From positions 37,083-101,082 of the forward strand of contig CAZHPZ010000001.1 in NCBI GenBank assembly GCA_964534905.1: 64,000 nt of DNA, in the 5' to 3' direction. The stretch comes from RGIG4608 sp964534905. Its GTDB lineage: Bacteria > Bacillota > Clostridia > Oscillospirales > CAG-272. The notes under the pieces are model-generated. The model did no database searches. It was not told the DNA's origin and saw nothing but the letters and a program-made list of their open reading frames with translations. This document shows positions 40,831 to 49,555 of the stretch, piece by piece (position 1 is the first letter of the stretch; each line of letters starts with the position of its first letter). Both the position numbers and the translations under genes were made by a program.

Positions 40831-43275
40831 ATGAAAAACGTAGCTAAAACGATTTCGCTTATCCTGTCAATGTTAATTCTTCTGGGCGCCACCTCTTGTG
40901 CGTGGATCAATACGCCTGTTGAGGACATTATAATAAGCGGAAATTCCGCACTCCAAACTCCTCCGGAGGAGAGCGAGACCTATAAGAATTTCTTCAGAGA
41001 TGACAGAATTGAAAATCAGTGGGAAAACTACGGCATAGGAGACCCGTTCATTTACAGATTTGACGGTATTTATTACCTTATCTGCTCTACAAAGGCGGGC
41101 TGCTACGGCGTAAAGGGCTGGCAGTCAAAGGATCTCATAAATTGGGAGCCCGTAGACAACGGCGTAACAAAGAAGGGATACATTGTTTCGGATGACGTTA
41201 AGGCGTCCTACGACGCATACGCAAGCGAGGTATATTACCTTGACGGTGTGTTCTATCTTGTGGAATCAAGCAACGGTAAGGGCCATTACGTCCTTGCAAG
41301 TACATCTCCCGACGGACCCTTTGAGGTTATTTCCGACGGAACGATAGACAACAAGATCGACGGAAGCCTTTATATGGACGTAAACGGCAAAATGGTTCTG
41401 TTCACGGCGAACGGTACTCTTGACGCCGCTTATATGTCCGACGATATGAAGACCGCAAGCGACAAGATCGCTCTTGCCAACTGTAATATGTCGGGTTGGA
41501 CAGAGGGTCCCGAGCTTCTTACAAGAAACGGTGTAAGATATTACTTCTATACAGGAAACGGCGTTACACAGAGAGCGTACCGTATCAATTACAGCTACGG
41601 CTCCGCCGAAAAGTCCATTTTCGAGGATGACATAAAGGTCGGCAAGAACGTACTTCTCAATACAGACAGCGAATGGTGCGGACTCGGACACGGATGCGTT
41701 GTTATGGGGCCCGACCTCGACAGCTATTATCTCGGCTTCCATAATATTTATACCGACGGTAATAACGAGGGAAGACGATTCAATATCGGCAGACTTCTCT
41801 TCAACGGAACGGACGTTGTAATGCAGCATACGGGACTTTATGACAATATCGTTCCCAATCTTCCCGATTATTCGGAATACGATTCCGCAAATCTTACGAG
41901 CGAGAACGGATTGCTTCTCAGCACATCCGCTCACGGAGATTCCTTTACGGTAGAGTTCAACTTTACCGGTACAGGCAAGCTTGTGTTCTCCTATGTTGAC
42001 GCAAGCAATTACGGATACGTAACATTTGACGGTGAAACAATTGAAATTCACGCTGTTGTTAACGGCACGGATACTCTCAGAGGCAGCTGCAAGACATACA
42101 GAACATACCGTACAGACGTTTTCCACGAGATAAGAATCGGATACGGAAACGGTCTGATGGACGTAAGCTTCGATTATCAGGAAATCGCAAACGATATCGA
42201 GGTCGGTGAGTTTGCGGGCGGAAGAACAGGATATTCCGAGTCCTTTGAGTACAAGGGAAGCCTTATCTTCAACAACACATCTCACGGCGACAGCGACAAG
42301 GAAGCGGTTAAGATGGAGAACATCCCCGCCGTATCCTACGACAATACGCTTAGCAATTTCAGCGACGCAAGCGGCGTTGAAGCATCACGCGAAACACTTG
42401 CTAACGATATTCCCGAGGGCACATTCGATCTTAAGCTCGGCAGAGTTGGCGATTACGCTACATATCTTATAAACGTAACCGAGAGCGGAACATTCGGACT
42501 TGATATGGTTCTTTCATCGAAATATTACGGCAAGACGGTCGGAATTCAGGTCGATGGCGGAACGGTAACAAAGTGGACGATTCCCGATTACAGCTCCTAC
42601 GCTTACGACGGATATTTCAGAACGAAGATAGCTGATCTTAATCTTGAAAAGGGAAATCACTACATAACCGTTTGGAACGTTGAGGACGAATTCGGATTTG
42701 AGATGATGTATCTCGAAAAGAATTACAGCGTCAGCGGAACGGTATATGAGCACGACCTTAAGACATATCCCGAATTCGGTATCGGATATCCCACGTTCTT
42801 CGATTCTACCGACGACGGTCTTAAGACAACAAATATGGCAAGATACCTTTGCACGTTCGGAAACGGAACGCTTGAGGATCTTGAAATCAGCTGTGACATA
42901 ACAATGACAGGTGAAAACGGCTCCGGTACACTCGGACTTGTAATAGCCGCCGACAACTGGGCATTTAACAACGTTGACCTTGATAACTATAAGTCGTTGC
43001 AGGGTGATTACTTCGCCTTCAACAATACCAAGGTTACAATTATTAAATCGAATTACCAATATTCCGACGAGAGCTGCCGTGATATATTCAGATTTGAAAC
43101 GGGCAAGACCTACAATATCAAGGCGGTAAAATCCGGCAAGGTGCTCACGATGTACGTTGACGGAGAAAAGGTTCTCGAAACGTTTGATCCCATGGGCAGA
43201 ACAAGAGGATATTGCGGACTTTATTCCAACTTTATCGAAGCTGTATTCTCTAATCTGAAAATAAAGACTTTGTAA
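40831..43275 (+). CDS. Secreted GH43 lipoprotein with carbohydrate-binding modules
   Basis: 814 residues, with AAGGAGG before the ATG. The lipobox is near residue 22 (GATSC). The GH43 five-bladed propeller spans ~50-360. The catalytic base is in YGIGDPFIYR (Asp71), and the acid Glu is probably in WTEGPELLTRNG. DAYASEVYYLDGVFYL fits the middle acidic residue. A jelly roll (~365-490), a CBM6-like domain (LGRVGDYATYLINV, ~530-640) and a C-terminal concanavalin-like domain (~650-814) follow. Probably an arabinanase, arabinofuranosidase or galactanase at the cell surface. Confidence 0.85.
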   Translation: MKNVAKTISLILSMLILLGATSCAWINTPVEDIIISGNSALQTPPEESETYKNFFRDDRIENQWENYGIGDPFIYRFDGIYYLICSTKAGCYGVKGWQSKDLINWEPVDNGVTKKGYIVSDDVKASYDAYASEVYYLDGVFYLVESSNGKGHYVLASTSPDGPFEVISDGTIDNKIDGSLYMDVNGKMVLFTANGTLDAAYMSDDMKTASDKIALANCNMSGWTEGPELLTRNGVRYYFYTGNGVTQRAYRINYSYGSAEKSIFEDDIKVGKNVLLNTDSEWCGLGHGCVVMGPDLDSYYLGFHNIYTDGNNEGRRFNIGRLLFNGTDVVMQHTGLYDNIVPNLPDYSEYDSANLTSENGLLLSTSAHGDSFTVEFNFTGTGKLVFSYVDASNYGYVTFDGETIEIHAVVNGTDTLRGSCKTYRTYRTDVFHEIRIGYGNGLMDVSFDYQEIANDIEVGEFAGGRTGYSESFEYKGSLIFNNTSHGDSDKEAVKMENIPAVSYDNTLSNFSDASGVEASRETLANDIPEGTFDLKLGRVGDYATYLINVTESGTFGLDMVLSSKYYGKTVGIQVDGGTVTKWTIPDYSSYAYDGYFRTKIADLNLEKGNHYITVWNVEDEFGFEMMYLEKNYSVSGTVYEHDLKTYPEFGIGYPTFFDSTDDGLKTTNMARYLCTFGNGTLEDLEISCDITMTGENGSGTLGLVIAADNWAFNNVDLDNYKSLQGDYFAFNNTKVTIIKSNYQYSDESCRDIFRFETGKTYNIKAVKSGKVLTMYVDGEKVLETFDPMGRTRGYCGLYSNFIEAVFSNLKIKTL

Positions 43276-43296
43276 AAAAGGAAAGGGGTAAGGACT

Positions 43297-46068
43297 ATGA
43301 AAAAAAGCAGAATATTGATAGCGCTTTTGGCATTATCATTAATTCTCACATTGGCAAGCTGCGAGTTTTTCGATCTTTTAAAGGATCAGAGAGCGGAGGC
43401 TGTTACCACAATCGAAGCAATTGTAAAAGAGGAGAGATTCGCTTCTCTTAGCGAGGATGACATTTCCGATGTTTTAAACACTGCATTGGAGGCAATCAAT
43501 GCGGCAAAGAGCGAGGACGAAATCACTCAGGCATTGAACAATGCAAGAGATTCGCTTGATAAGCTTTTGCTTGACGCCGCCAAGGCAGACGCTAAGGCAG
43601 AGCTCAGAGCTTATGTAAATCTTGAGCTTTACAGCGATGCAAATAAGGCGCTTATCGAATCCAAAATAAGCGAGGCAGAGGCGAAGATCGACGCTTGCAA
43701 GAAGGGCACGGATATCACACCGATACTTGACGAGGCAAAGGCCGAGATAAGTAAAATCGTTCCCGCGCTTGACGAGGCGAAGAGCGGTGCAAAGAGCACA
43801 CTTGATTCATACGCAACATCTACGGAGTACACCGAGGCAAACTGGGCTCTCATTGAGGGTAAGATCCTTGAGGCTAAAACCGCAATCGACGCTTGCGAAA
43901 GCGTTGAGGCAGTAGCAACGGCTCTTGAAAATGCCAAGGCGGCAATCGATGCTGTTCCTACAATTCTCGGACAGGCAAGAGCGGACGCTATATCCGAGCT
44001 TGAGTCCTACATTACAGACAAGACGCTTTACAGCGAAAACGGTATTGCACAGATCGACAGAATTATTTCAGATGCAAAAGAAAACATTAATTCCGTCAGC
44101 GACGAGAGCGTTATCACCGCTATCGTTGAGGATACAAAGGCAGATCTCGATAAGGTTTTGACTCTTAACGAGGAGTTTGAGGCGGCTGCAAAGGCGTTCA
44201 AGGAATCTCTCGTCGTAAGCGTTAACGATGGTGATATACTTAACGACAAGCTCTACGCGGACGGTGCAAGCGTTATTGCCGACGTGGCAGAGGGTAATTC
44301 CACAAGAGTATATTTCGGAAGTCAGGACGGCAATACAGCAACGGTTTTCGATGCATATCTTACAATTGATTACCGTAGCACGGAATGGTCTGTCGTTACA
44401 CTCTATTTCCGCGCGTGGGACGACTCCACTGCGTATATAGCTGATATCAGAGACGGCAGAACAGAATTCGTAAAGGGCTTCTGGAATAACGATCTTGGCG
44501 GTAAGGACAGAACGACCATTATTAAATCCAACACCGGTATAGAAAACGGCAAAGAGGTTCATCTCCAGGTTATCAGCTGGGGCTGGACAAAGATGATTCT
44601 CATCGACGGCGAATGCGTATTTAAGACCGTTGAGGATGATTATAACGCAGGCAGAATCTATATCGAAACATGGCAGGCAGGCTGGACTCTCAGAAATCCT
44701 GTATATAAGGAATATGCATCCGACGCAGAGCTTGAGGCGGATTACGCAGACGAGCTTGCAAAGACTTGCGTAAACAAGAGCGAGGCTGAATTGCTTGCAG
44801 AGGCTAAGACAGCGGGCAAGAGTGCGATCGCATCTCATCTCACCGACGTTGAAACAACGTACAGCACAGCAAATCAGGCTGCTATTTCCGGTATTATCAG
44901 CGCAGGTAACACTGCAATTGATTCCTGTACATCTATTGATGCGGTTAACGCAGCAGTAGAGCAGGTAAAGAAGAATCTTGACGGCGTTCTTACAATAGCC
45001 GAGGAGAACGAGCTTGCAACAGCTAAGACTAATGCAAAGGCAGAGATCGCAGGATATCTTAAGGACGTAGAGACAAATTACACCACAGCGCGTCAGACAG
45101 AAATCAGCGGAATTATTTCCGAGGGAAATACCGCTATTGACGCATGTGCATCCAAGGCCGAGCTTGAGGCTGCGGTAACAAGAATCAAGGCAGCTCTTAA
45201 TGCGGTTCCCACTCTTAAGGATGAGTCCGATACGGCTCTCATCTCAAAGAAGGACGCAGCAAAGGAAGAGATAGCAGGATATCTTAAGGACGTTGAAACA
45301 AAATACAGCACAGCAAATCAAACAACAATTTCGGGCATTATTGCAAACGGAAAGATCACTATCGCAGGCTGCACAAGTGCAGAAGACGTAGACTCTGCCG
45401 TTGCGGCAATAAAGGCAGAGCTTGACGCGGTTCTTACCATAGAGGGTGAGAAGATCGCGGCAAAGAACGCAGAGCTTGAAGCGTTCAAGGCAACTCTTTC
45501 GAACGTAGACAAGGATCTCATAAGCAAGATGACCGTTAAGGACGGAAAGCTTGTAGTCGATTCCAAGCAGGCAGGTCTCGGCGGTACATTCAAGTTCGGT
45601 ACGCAGACCGGCAATATGAACAAGGCGATCGACTTCTATATGACCGTTCATTACAATACAACGCAGTGGTCAAGTGTATCGGTTTCCTTCTGCGCATGGG
45701 ACGCGAACACAACTCTCAAGATGGAAATAACGAACGACAGCATTAAGATCTACCGTTGCACATGGGGAGACAACGGTCCCCAGAAGGAGCTTCTTGTTGA
45801 GCATTCAACCGGTGTTGCAAACGACAGCGAGGTTCACATTCAGATAATCACAAGAGGATGGACAAAGGCAGTTCTTATTGACGGCGTATGTATCCTCAAA
45901 TACTGGCCCAACGAATTCCATGAGGGATACACAATGTTCTCTACATGGGAGGCAGGATTTGAACTCAGAGACGTTATTTATAACGTATACGGCTCGGAGG
46001 ACGAGGTAACTGCGGATTACGGCGCCGAGCTTGCAAAGGATTCCATACATCCCGTCGAAGGCTATTAA
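43297..46068 (+). CDS. Lipoprotein built from repeated helical bundles and two beta-sandwich domains
   Basis: 923 residues, with AAAGGGG before the ATG. The signal ends at C22 (LASC). The architecture is duplicated: helical repeats (~25-295), a beta domain (~300-473), helical repeats (~490-725) and a second beta domain (~727-903). The helical units are ~65-75 residues with the pattern AK..I..Y......Y......I...I..A...ID.C...V..A...K..LD.VLT, like FIVAR or DUF1542 spacer modules. The beta domains share VHLQVISWGWTKMILIDG-like segments (EVHIQIITRGWTKAVLIDG in the second) and look like glycan-binding jelly rolls. No catalytic residues are apparent. Confidence 0.8.
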   Translation: MKKSRILIALLALSLILTLASCEFFDLLKDQRAEAVTTIEAIVKEERFASLSEDDISDVLNTALEAINAAKSEDEITQALNNARDSLDKLLLDAAKADAKAELRAYVNLELYSDANKALIESKISEAEAKIDACKKGTDITPILDEAKAEISKIVPALDEAKSGAKSTLDSYATSTEYTEANWALIEGKILEAKTAIDACESVEAVATALENAKAAIDAVPTILGQARADAISELESYITDKTLYSENGIAQIDRIISDAKENINSVSDESVITAIVEDTKADLDKVLTLNEEFEAAAKAFKESLVVSVNDGDILNDKLYADGASVIADVAEGNSTRVYFGSQDGNTATVFDAYLTIDYRSTEWSVVTLYFRAWDDSTAYIADIRDGRTEFVKGFWNNDLGGKDRTTIIKSNTGIENGKEVHLQVISWGWTKMILIDGECVFKTVEDDYNAGRIYIETWQAGWTLRNPVYKEYASDAELEADYADELAKTCVNKSEAELLAEAKTAGKSAIASHLTDVETTYSTANQAAISGIISAGNTAIDSCTSIDAVNAAVEQVKKNLDGVLTIAEENELATAKTNAKAEIAGYLKDVETNYTTARQTEISGIISEGNTAIDACASKAELEAAVTRIKAALNAVPTLKDESDTALISKKDAAKEEIAGYLKDVETKYSTANQTTISGIIANGKITIAGCTSAEDVDSAVAAIKAELDAVLTIEGEKIAAKNAELEAFKATLSNVDKDLISKMTVKDGKLVVDSKQAGLGGTFKFGTQTGNMNKAIDFYMTVHYNTTQWSSVSVSFCAWDANTTLKMEITNDSIKIYRCTWGDNGPQKELLVEHSTGVANDSEVHIQIITRGWTKAVLIDGVCILKYWPNEFHEGYTMFSTWEAGFELRDVIYNVYGSEDEVTADYGAELAKDSIHPVEGY

Positions 46069-46084
46069 TAATTAAACCCAAGCA

Positions 46085-46115
46085 ATGCTTAGCGGACATT
46101 TTGTCCGCTAAGCAT
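46085..46115 (+). other. Strong stem-loop before the solute-binding protein gene
   Basis: A perfect 13-bp stem, ATGCTTAGCGGAC with GTCCGCTAAGCAT, loop ATTTT, not followed by a T run. In sugar ABC operons such stem-loops often mark mRNA processing or stabilise the binding-protein message, which would fit its need for excess over permeases. Confidence 0.6.
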
Positions 46116-46134
46116 CAAACACAAGGAGAAACAC

Positions 46135-47532
46135 ATGAAAAAAATAATATCGTTAGCACTCATTATGTGCTTGATACTCTCATTGTCGGTTTTTATCACA
46201 TCCTGTGATGACGAGCCCGATGTAGATAATCAGGTATATGAGGAATTTGATCCGAACAAGGAATATGAGCTTGACTTCCTCGGCTGGGGAAGCGTACAGG
46301 AGCAGAGAATCTTCCAGGATATGATCTCGGAGTTTATGAATGAATATCCTAACGTTAAGGTGTACTACAACGCCATAAGCGATACAACAACATATTCAAA
46401 CAACCTCGTAAACAACGCAGACAATCTTCCCGACGTATTTTATGTTCCCGACTGGGACTACATAAAGTGGACGGATTCCGGCAAGCTTCTTAACCTTGCA
46501 CCCTATCTTACCGAAGAGGATACCGATAAGCTTTGGGATATGTCACTTGACATTTTCCGTTGGGATTCCGATACAAAGACTGTCGGAACAGGCGATGAAA
46601 TATACGGACTTCCCAAGGATCTCGGTCCCTACGCTATCGTGTATAACAAGACTCTTATGCTTCAGCTCATTGACGAATACAATCTCGACGTTGAGCTTCC
46701 TTCCTCTACGGAGCCTATGACATTCAGCGAATTCAAGGAATATCTTTCCGTATTTAAGGGACTCAAGGTCGACGGAAAGGCTATTACACCTCTTTCTCAC
46801 TATGAGGTAAGTGCGGCTGTATATTCCAATAACGCAAACTTCTACACAGATGACAGCGCTACAACAAGTGCTATCACAGATCAGAATTTCATCGACGCAA
46901 TTCAGTTCGTAGCAGACCTTTCTCTTGAGGGACTTGCGTCCAGCTATTCCGAAGCAAACGCTTCCAGCAGCCTTACAAAGTTCGCATCTCAGCAGGTTCT
47001 CTTCACTTGGATGGGTCCGTGGGATACAGCTACATTCTGGGAGGCTCTTTCCTTCGAGTTTGATATTATGCCCGTTCCCGTTGGAGAGGCAGAGGGTTCC
47101 AAGTCCACTACCATTGTCGGAACAGTTGCATATTCCGTAAGTGCGGCAAGTAAGAATAAGGCAGCAGCGGTTCTCCTTGCTAAATGGCTTGCGACAAGCG
47201 ATACAGCCGCAAGGATGAACTATCAGCTCGGTCAGGCTATGCCCAACATCGAGGAGATGGCAAAGACCGATTGGCTCAACAATGTGGGACTTACGGGAGC
47301 TAAGACATATCCCGTTACAAAGTCCGTATTTATCGATCCCATTAAGGGAACGGAAACTATGGCAGGAAAGTCACGTCCGTATTACTACACATATGAAAAG
47401 ACCGCGTTTGACGATCTTATGGATAAGCTTAACCCCGTATGGGCGGGAACAAAGACCGCTAAGGACGCTATTACCGAATATGCGGCTACATTCCAGGAAA
47501 AGCTTTCGAAAATACATAGAAACTTAGAATAA
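46135..47532 (+). CDS. Sugar ABC transporter solute-binding lipoprotein (family 1)
   Basis: 465 residues, with AAGGAG before the ATG. The signal peptide ends at C24 (ITSC). The mature protein has the family 1 extracellular binding fold: YELDFLGWGSVQEQRIFQDMISEFMNEYPNVKV at the start, YGLPKDLGPYAIVYNKTLM, and FTWMGPWDTATFWE near residue 300. It captures an oligosaccharide for the two permeases that follow. The gap to the permease is 15 bp. Confidence 0.93.
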   Translation: MKKIISLALIMCLILSLSVFITSCDDEPDVDNQVYEEFDPNKEYELDFLGWGSVQEQRIFQDMISEFMNEYPNVKVYYNAISDTTTYSNNLVNNADNLPDVFYVPDWDYIKWTDSGKLLNLAPYLTEEDTDKLWDMSLDIFRWDSDTKTVGTGDEIYGLPKDLGPYAIVYNKTLMLQLIDEYNLDVELPSSTEPMTFSEFKEYLSVFKGLKVDGKAITPLSHYEVSAAVYSNNANFYTDDSATTSAITDQNFIDAIQFVADLSLEGLASSYSEANASSSLTKFASQQVLFTWMGPWDTATFWEALSFEFDIMPVPVGEAEGSKSTTIVGTVAYSVSAASKNKAAAVLLAKWLATSDTAARMNYQLGQAMPNIEEMAKTDWLNNVGLTGAKTYPVTKSVFIDPIKGTETMAGKSRPYYYTYEKTAFDDLMDKLNPVWAGTKTAKDAITEYAATFQEKLSKIHRNLE

Positions 47533-47547
47533 ACAGGAGTGGTGGTT

Positions 47548-48462
47548 ATGCAAGAACTTAATTTATTGCATAAGGGAAAAGGTCATAAGGCGAGATTTAA
47601 CGCAAGATTTAAGGAGAATTTCTTCGGATACTTGTTCGTTCTCATTCCCGTTTTAGGCTTTTTCCTGTTCACCGCCTGGGCTCTCGGATATTCTGTTTTT
47701 ATGTCGTTTACCGATTTTAACGCCATAAAGGGAACGTTTAAATTCGTTGGATTTCAAAACTATATTGAAATATTCAAGGAGGAAAATTTCCGCGATGCAA
47801 CACTTAACACAGTGCTTATGCTGTTGAGCATTCCCGTGGGAGTTTTCCTCGGACTTTTGTTGGCGATTTATCTTAAAAGGCTTGCAAAGGGAAGAACGCT
47901 TCTTACAATTTTGTATTATCTTCCCGCAGTAACGTCAAGCCTTGCTATTATGATAGTGTTCAGGGATCTTTTCAAGAACGGAGAGTACGGACTTATCAAC
48001 AGCTTGCTCGGAATAGATTTGAACTGGATTTCAAACGATCCGTGGCTGATAAAAATAGCGATAATCTTTAAGAATATCTGGGGTGGCATCGGAGGAACGA
48101 TGATACTCTATTTGGCGGGTGTGAATAACATTCCCGAATCGTATTACGAGGTTGCGCGTGTTCAGGGAGCTACAGGCTGGCAGCAGTTTATCGATATAAC
48201 CCTGCCGATGACAAACAACACCTCGTTTTATCTTATAGTTACGGGTATTATCGGCGGACTTCAAAGCTATGCCGACAGCCGAGTAATGGGCGGCGGTCTC
48301 CCGGGTGGACGAACGATAGTATATTATATTTGGAATTACGGTATAAATCAGGCAAATTACGGCTTGGCAAGTGCCGCATCGGTGCTTCTTCTGATAGTTA
48401 TTTTGATAATTACCGTAATACTGTTTTCAAAATCTAACATGTTTAAGGATGTGAGAAAATGA
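47548..48462 (+). CDS. Sugar ABC transporter permease (MalF type)
   Basis: 304 residues from the ATG at 47548, with AGGAG 8 bp upstream; in-frame GTG codons at 47539 and 47542 sit inside that site. Six hydrophobic segments are seen. The EAA loop, which contacts the ATPase, is YYEVARVQGATGWQQFIDITLPMT. The stop overlaps the next gene by 4 bp. Confidence 0.93.
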   Translation: MQELNLLHKGKGHKARFNARFKENFFGYLFVLIPVLGFFLFTAWALGYSVFMSFTDFNAIKGTFKFVGFQNYIEIFKEENFRDATLNTVLMLLSIPVGVFLGLLLAIYLKRLAKGRTLLTILYYLPAVTSSLAIMIVFRDLFKNGEYGLINSLLGIDLNWISNDPWLIKIAIIFKNIWGGIGGTMILYLAGVNNIPESYYEVARVQGATGWQQFIDITLPMTNNTSFYLIVTGIIGGLQSYADSRVMGGGLPGGRTIVYYIWNYGINQANYGLASAASVLLLIVILIITVILFSKSNMFKDVRK

Positions 48463-49376
48463 CATATAAAGAAAATATGATTTCCTTACAGGCGAAGCGC
48501 GGAAGAATATCAAACAGAGCGTGGTTTATCTTTTCTACCATTATCGTTTGTATAGGAGCGTTTATGATGATATTTCCTTATGCGTATATGATCATTTCCG
48601 CATTGAAAACAAGACAGGAGATCATCGGATCTGCGTCAATTCTTGAAAATTTCTTCCCGAAGGATCCCAACTGGAAGGTATTCCTTGAGATATTTACGGG
48701 TAATGACAGATACACAATTAAGGAATTTAACTTTCTCGGTGCCGTTAAAAACACGATGATAATCGAGCTTCTCGTTGTGCCGATCGGTACTTTCTTCTCA
48801 ACTCTTGCCGCATTTGCATTTGCGAAAATGAATTTCAAGGGCAAGAACGGTATACTTATGATGCTTCTTGTGTCAATGATGATACCCTTTGCCGCTGTAA
48901 TGCTTCCGCAGTACAGAATGTGGAGAGAAACAGGGCTTATCAATACGATATGGCCTCTTATCATTCCCGGACTTTTTGGGAATACCGGTATGATGCTCTT
49001 TCTTATAACTACGATAAAGGCAACCGTTCCCGATTCTCTTATTGAGGAGAGCAGAGTTGAGGGCGCTGGATGGTTTAAAACCTTTATCAAGGTCGTAGTG
49101 CCTCTCATCAAGCCGGCACTTGTGGCACAGATGCTTTTCTGGTTTGTAGGTATCTGGAACGACTTCTTCGGCCCGAGTATTTATCTTACCGATCCCAATG
49201 TAAAGACTGTTCAGGTCCTTATTATGAGCCTTAACTCAACTGCGGGAGCTGAAGCGGGAGATACGCCGTTCGTTATGGCGGCTTCGTTCATTTCCTCTCT
49301 GCCGGTTATACTTTTGTTTATTATTATGAACAAATCCTTCGTTCAAACGAACGCAAATTCGGGAATAAAGGGGTAA
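48459..49376 (+). CDS. Sugar ABC transporter permease (MalG type)
   Basis: 305 residues, starting with an ATGA overlap on the previous gene. Six hydrophobic segments are seen; the EAA loop is LIEESRVEGAGWFKTFIKVVVPLIKPAL. It forms the translocation pore with the upstream permease. A 55-residue membrane protein gene follows after 3 bp. Confidence 0.93.
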   Translation: MTYKENMISLQAKRGRISNRAWFIFSTIIVCIGAFMMIFPYAYMIISALKTRQEIIGSASILENFFPKDPNWKVFLEIFTGNDRYTIKEFNFLGAVKNTMIIELLVVPIGTFFSTLAAFAFAKMNFKGKNGILMMLLVSMMIPFAAVMLPQYRMWRETGLINTIWPLIIPGLFGNTGMMLFLITTIKATVPDSLIEESRVEGAGWFKTFIKVVVPLIKPALVAQMLFWFVGIWNDFFGPSIYLTDPNVKTVQVLIMSLNSTAGAEAGDTPFVMAASFISSLPVILLFIIMNKSFVQTNANSGIKG

Positions 49377-49379
49377 AAT

Positions 49380-49547
49380 ATGAGAAAAAACAGAATTATT
49401 GCGGCAATTTGGATTACGATGATTGTTTTGATCGTGGCTGCAATGGTCGGATATGTTATCTATGCGGCTATTGAAAATCCGTATTTCGTTACAAAGGATG
49501 CCGCCTTTATCAATTATTTCAGCACTTTATTTATCAAAAGCAGGTGA
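49380..49547 (+). CDS. 55-residue single-pass membrane protein inside the sugar ABC operon
   Basis: The ATG at 49380 has AAAGGGG 6 bp upstream and begins 3 bp after the permease stop. The TGA (49545-49547) lies 8 bp before the ATPase start, so the gene fits exactly between its neighbours. The protein starts MRKNRIIAAIW, has one hydrophobic helix (about 6-30), and a short, mildly basic tail (ENPYFVTKDAAF...FIKSR). No family is recognised. Its placement suggests an accessory subunit or assembly factor of this transporter. Confidence 0.7.
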   Translation: MRKNRIIAAIWITMIVLIVAAMVGYVIYAAIENPYFVTKDAAFINYFSTLFIKSR

Positions 49548-49555
49548 GGTTACGC

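Noticed and set aside
43550..45480. Near-repeats considered as a CRISPR-like or tandem DNA repeat
   Set aside because: The repetition is at protein level, inside one reading frame, with units of ~70 codons; no short spaced repeats or cas genes occur.
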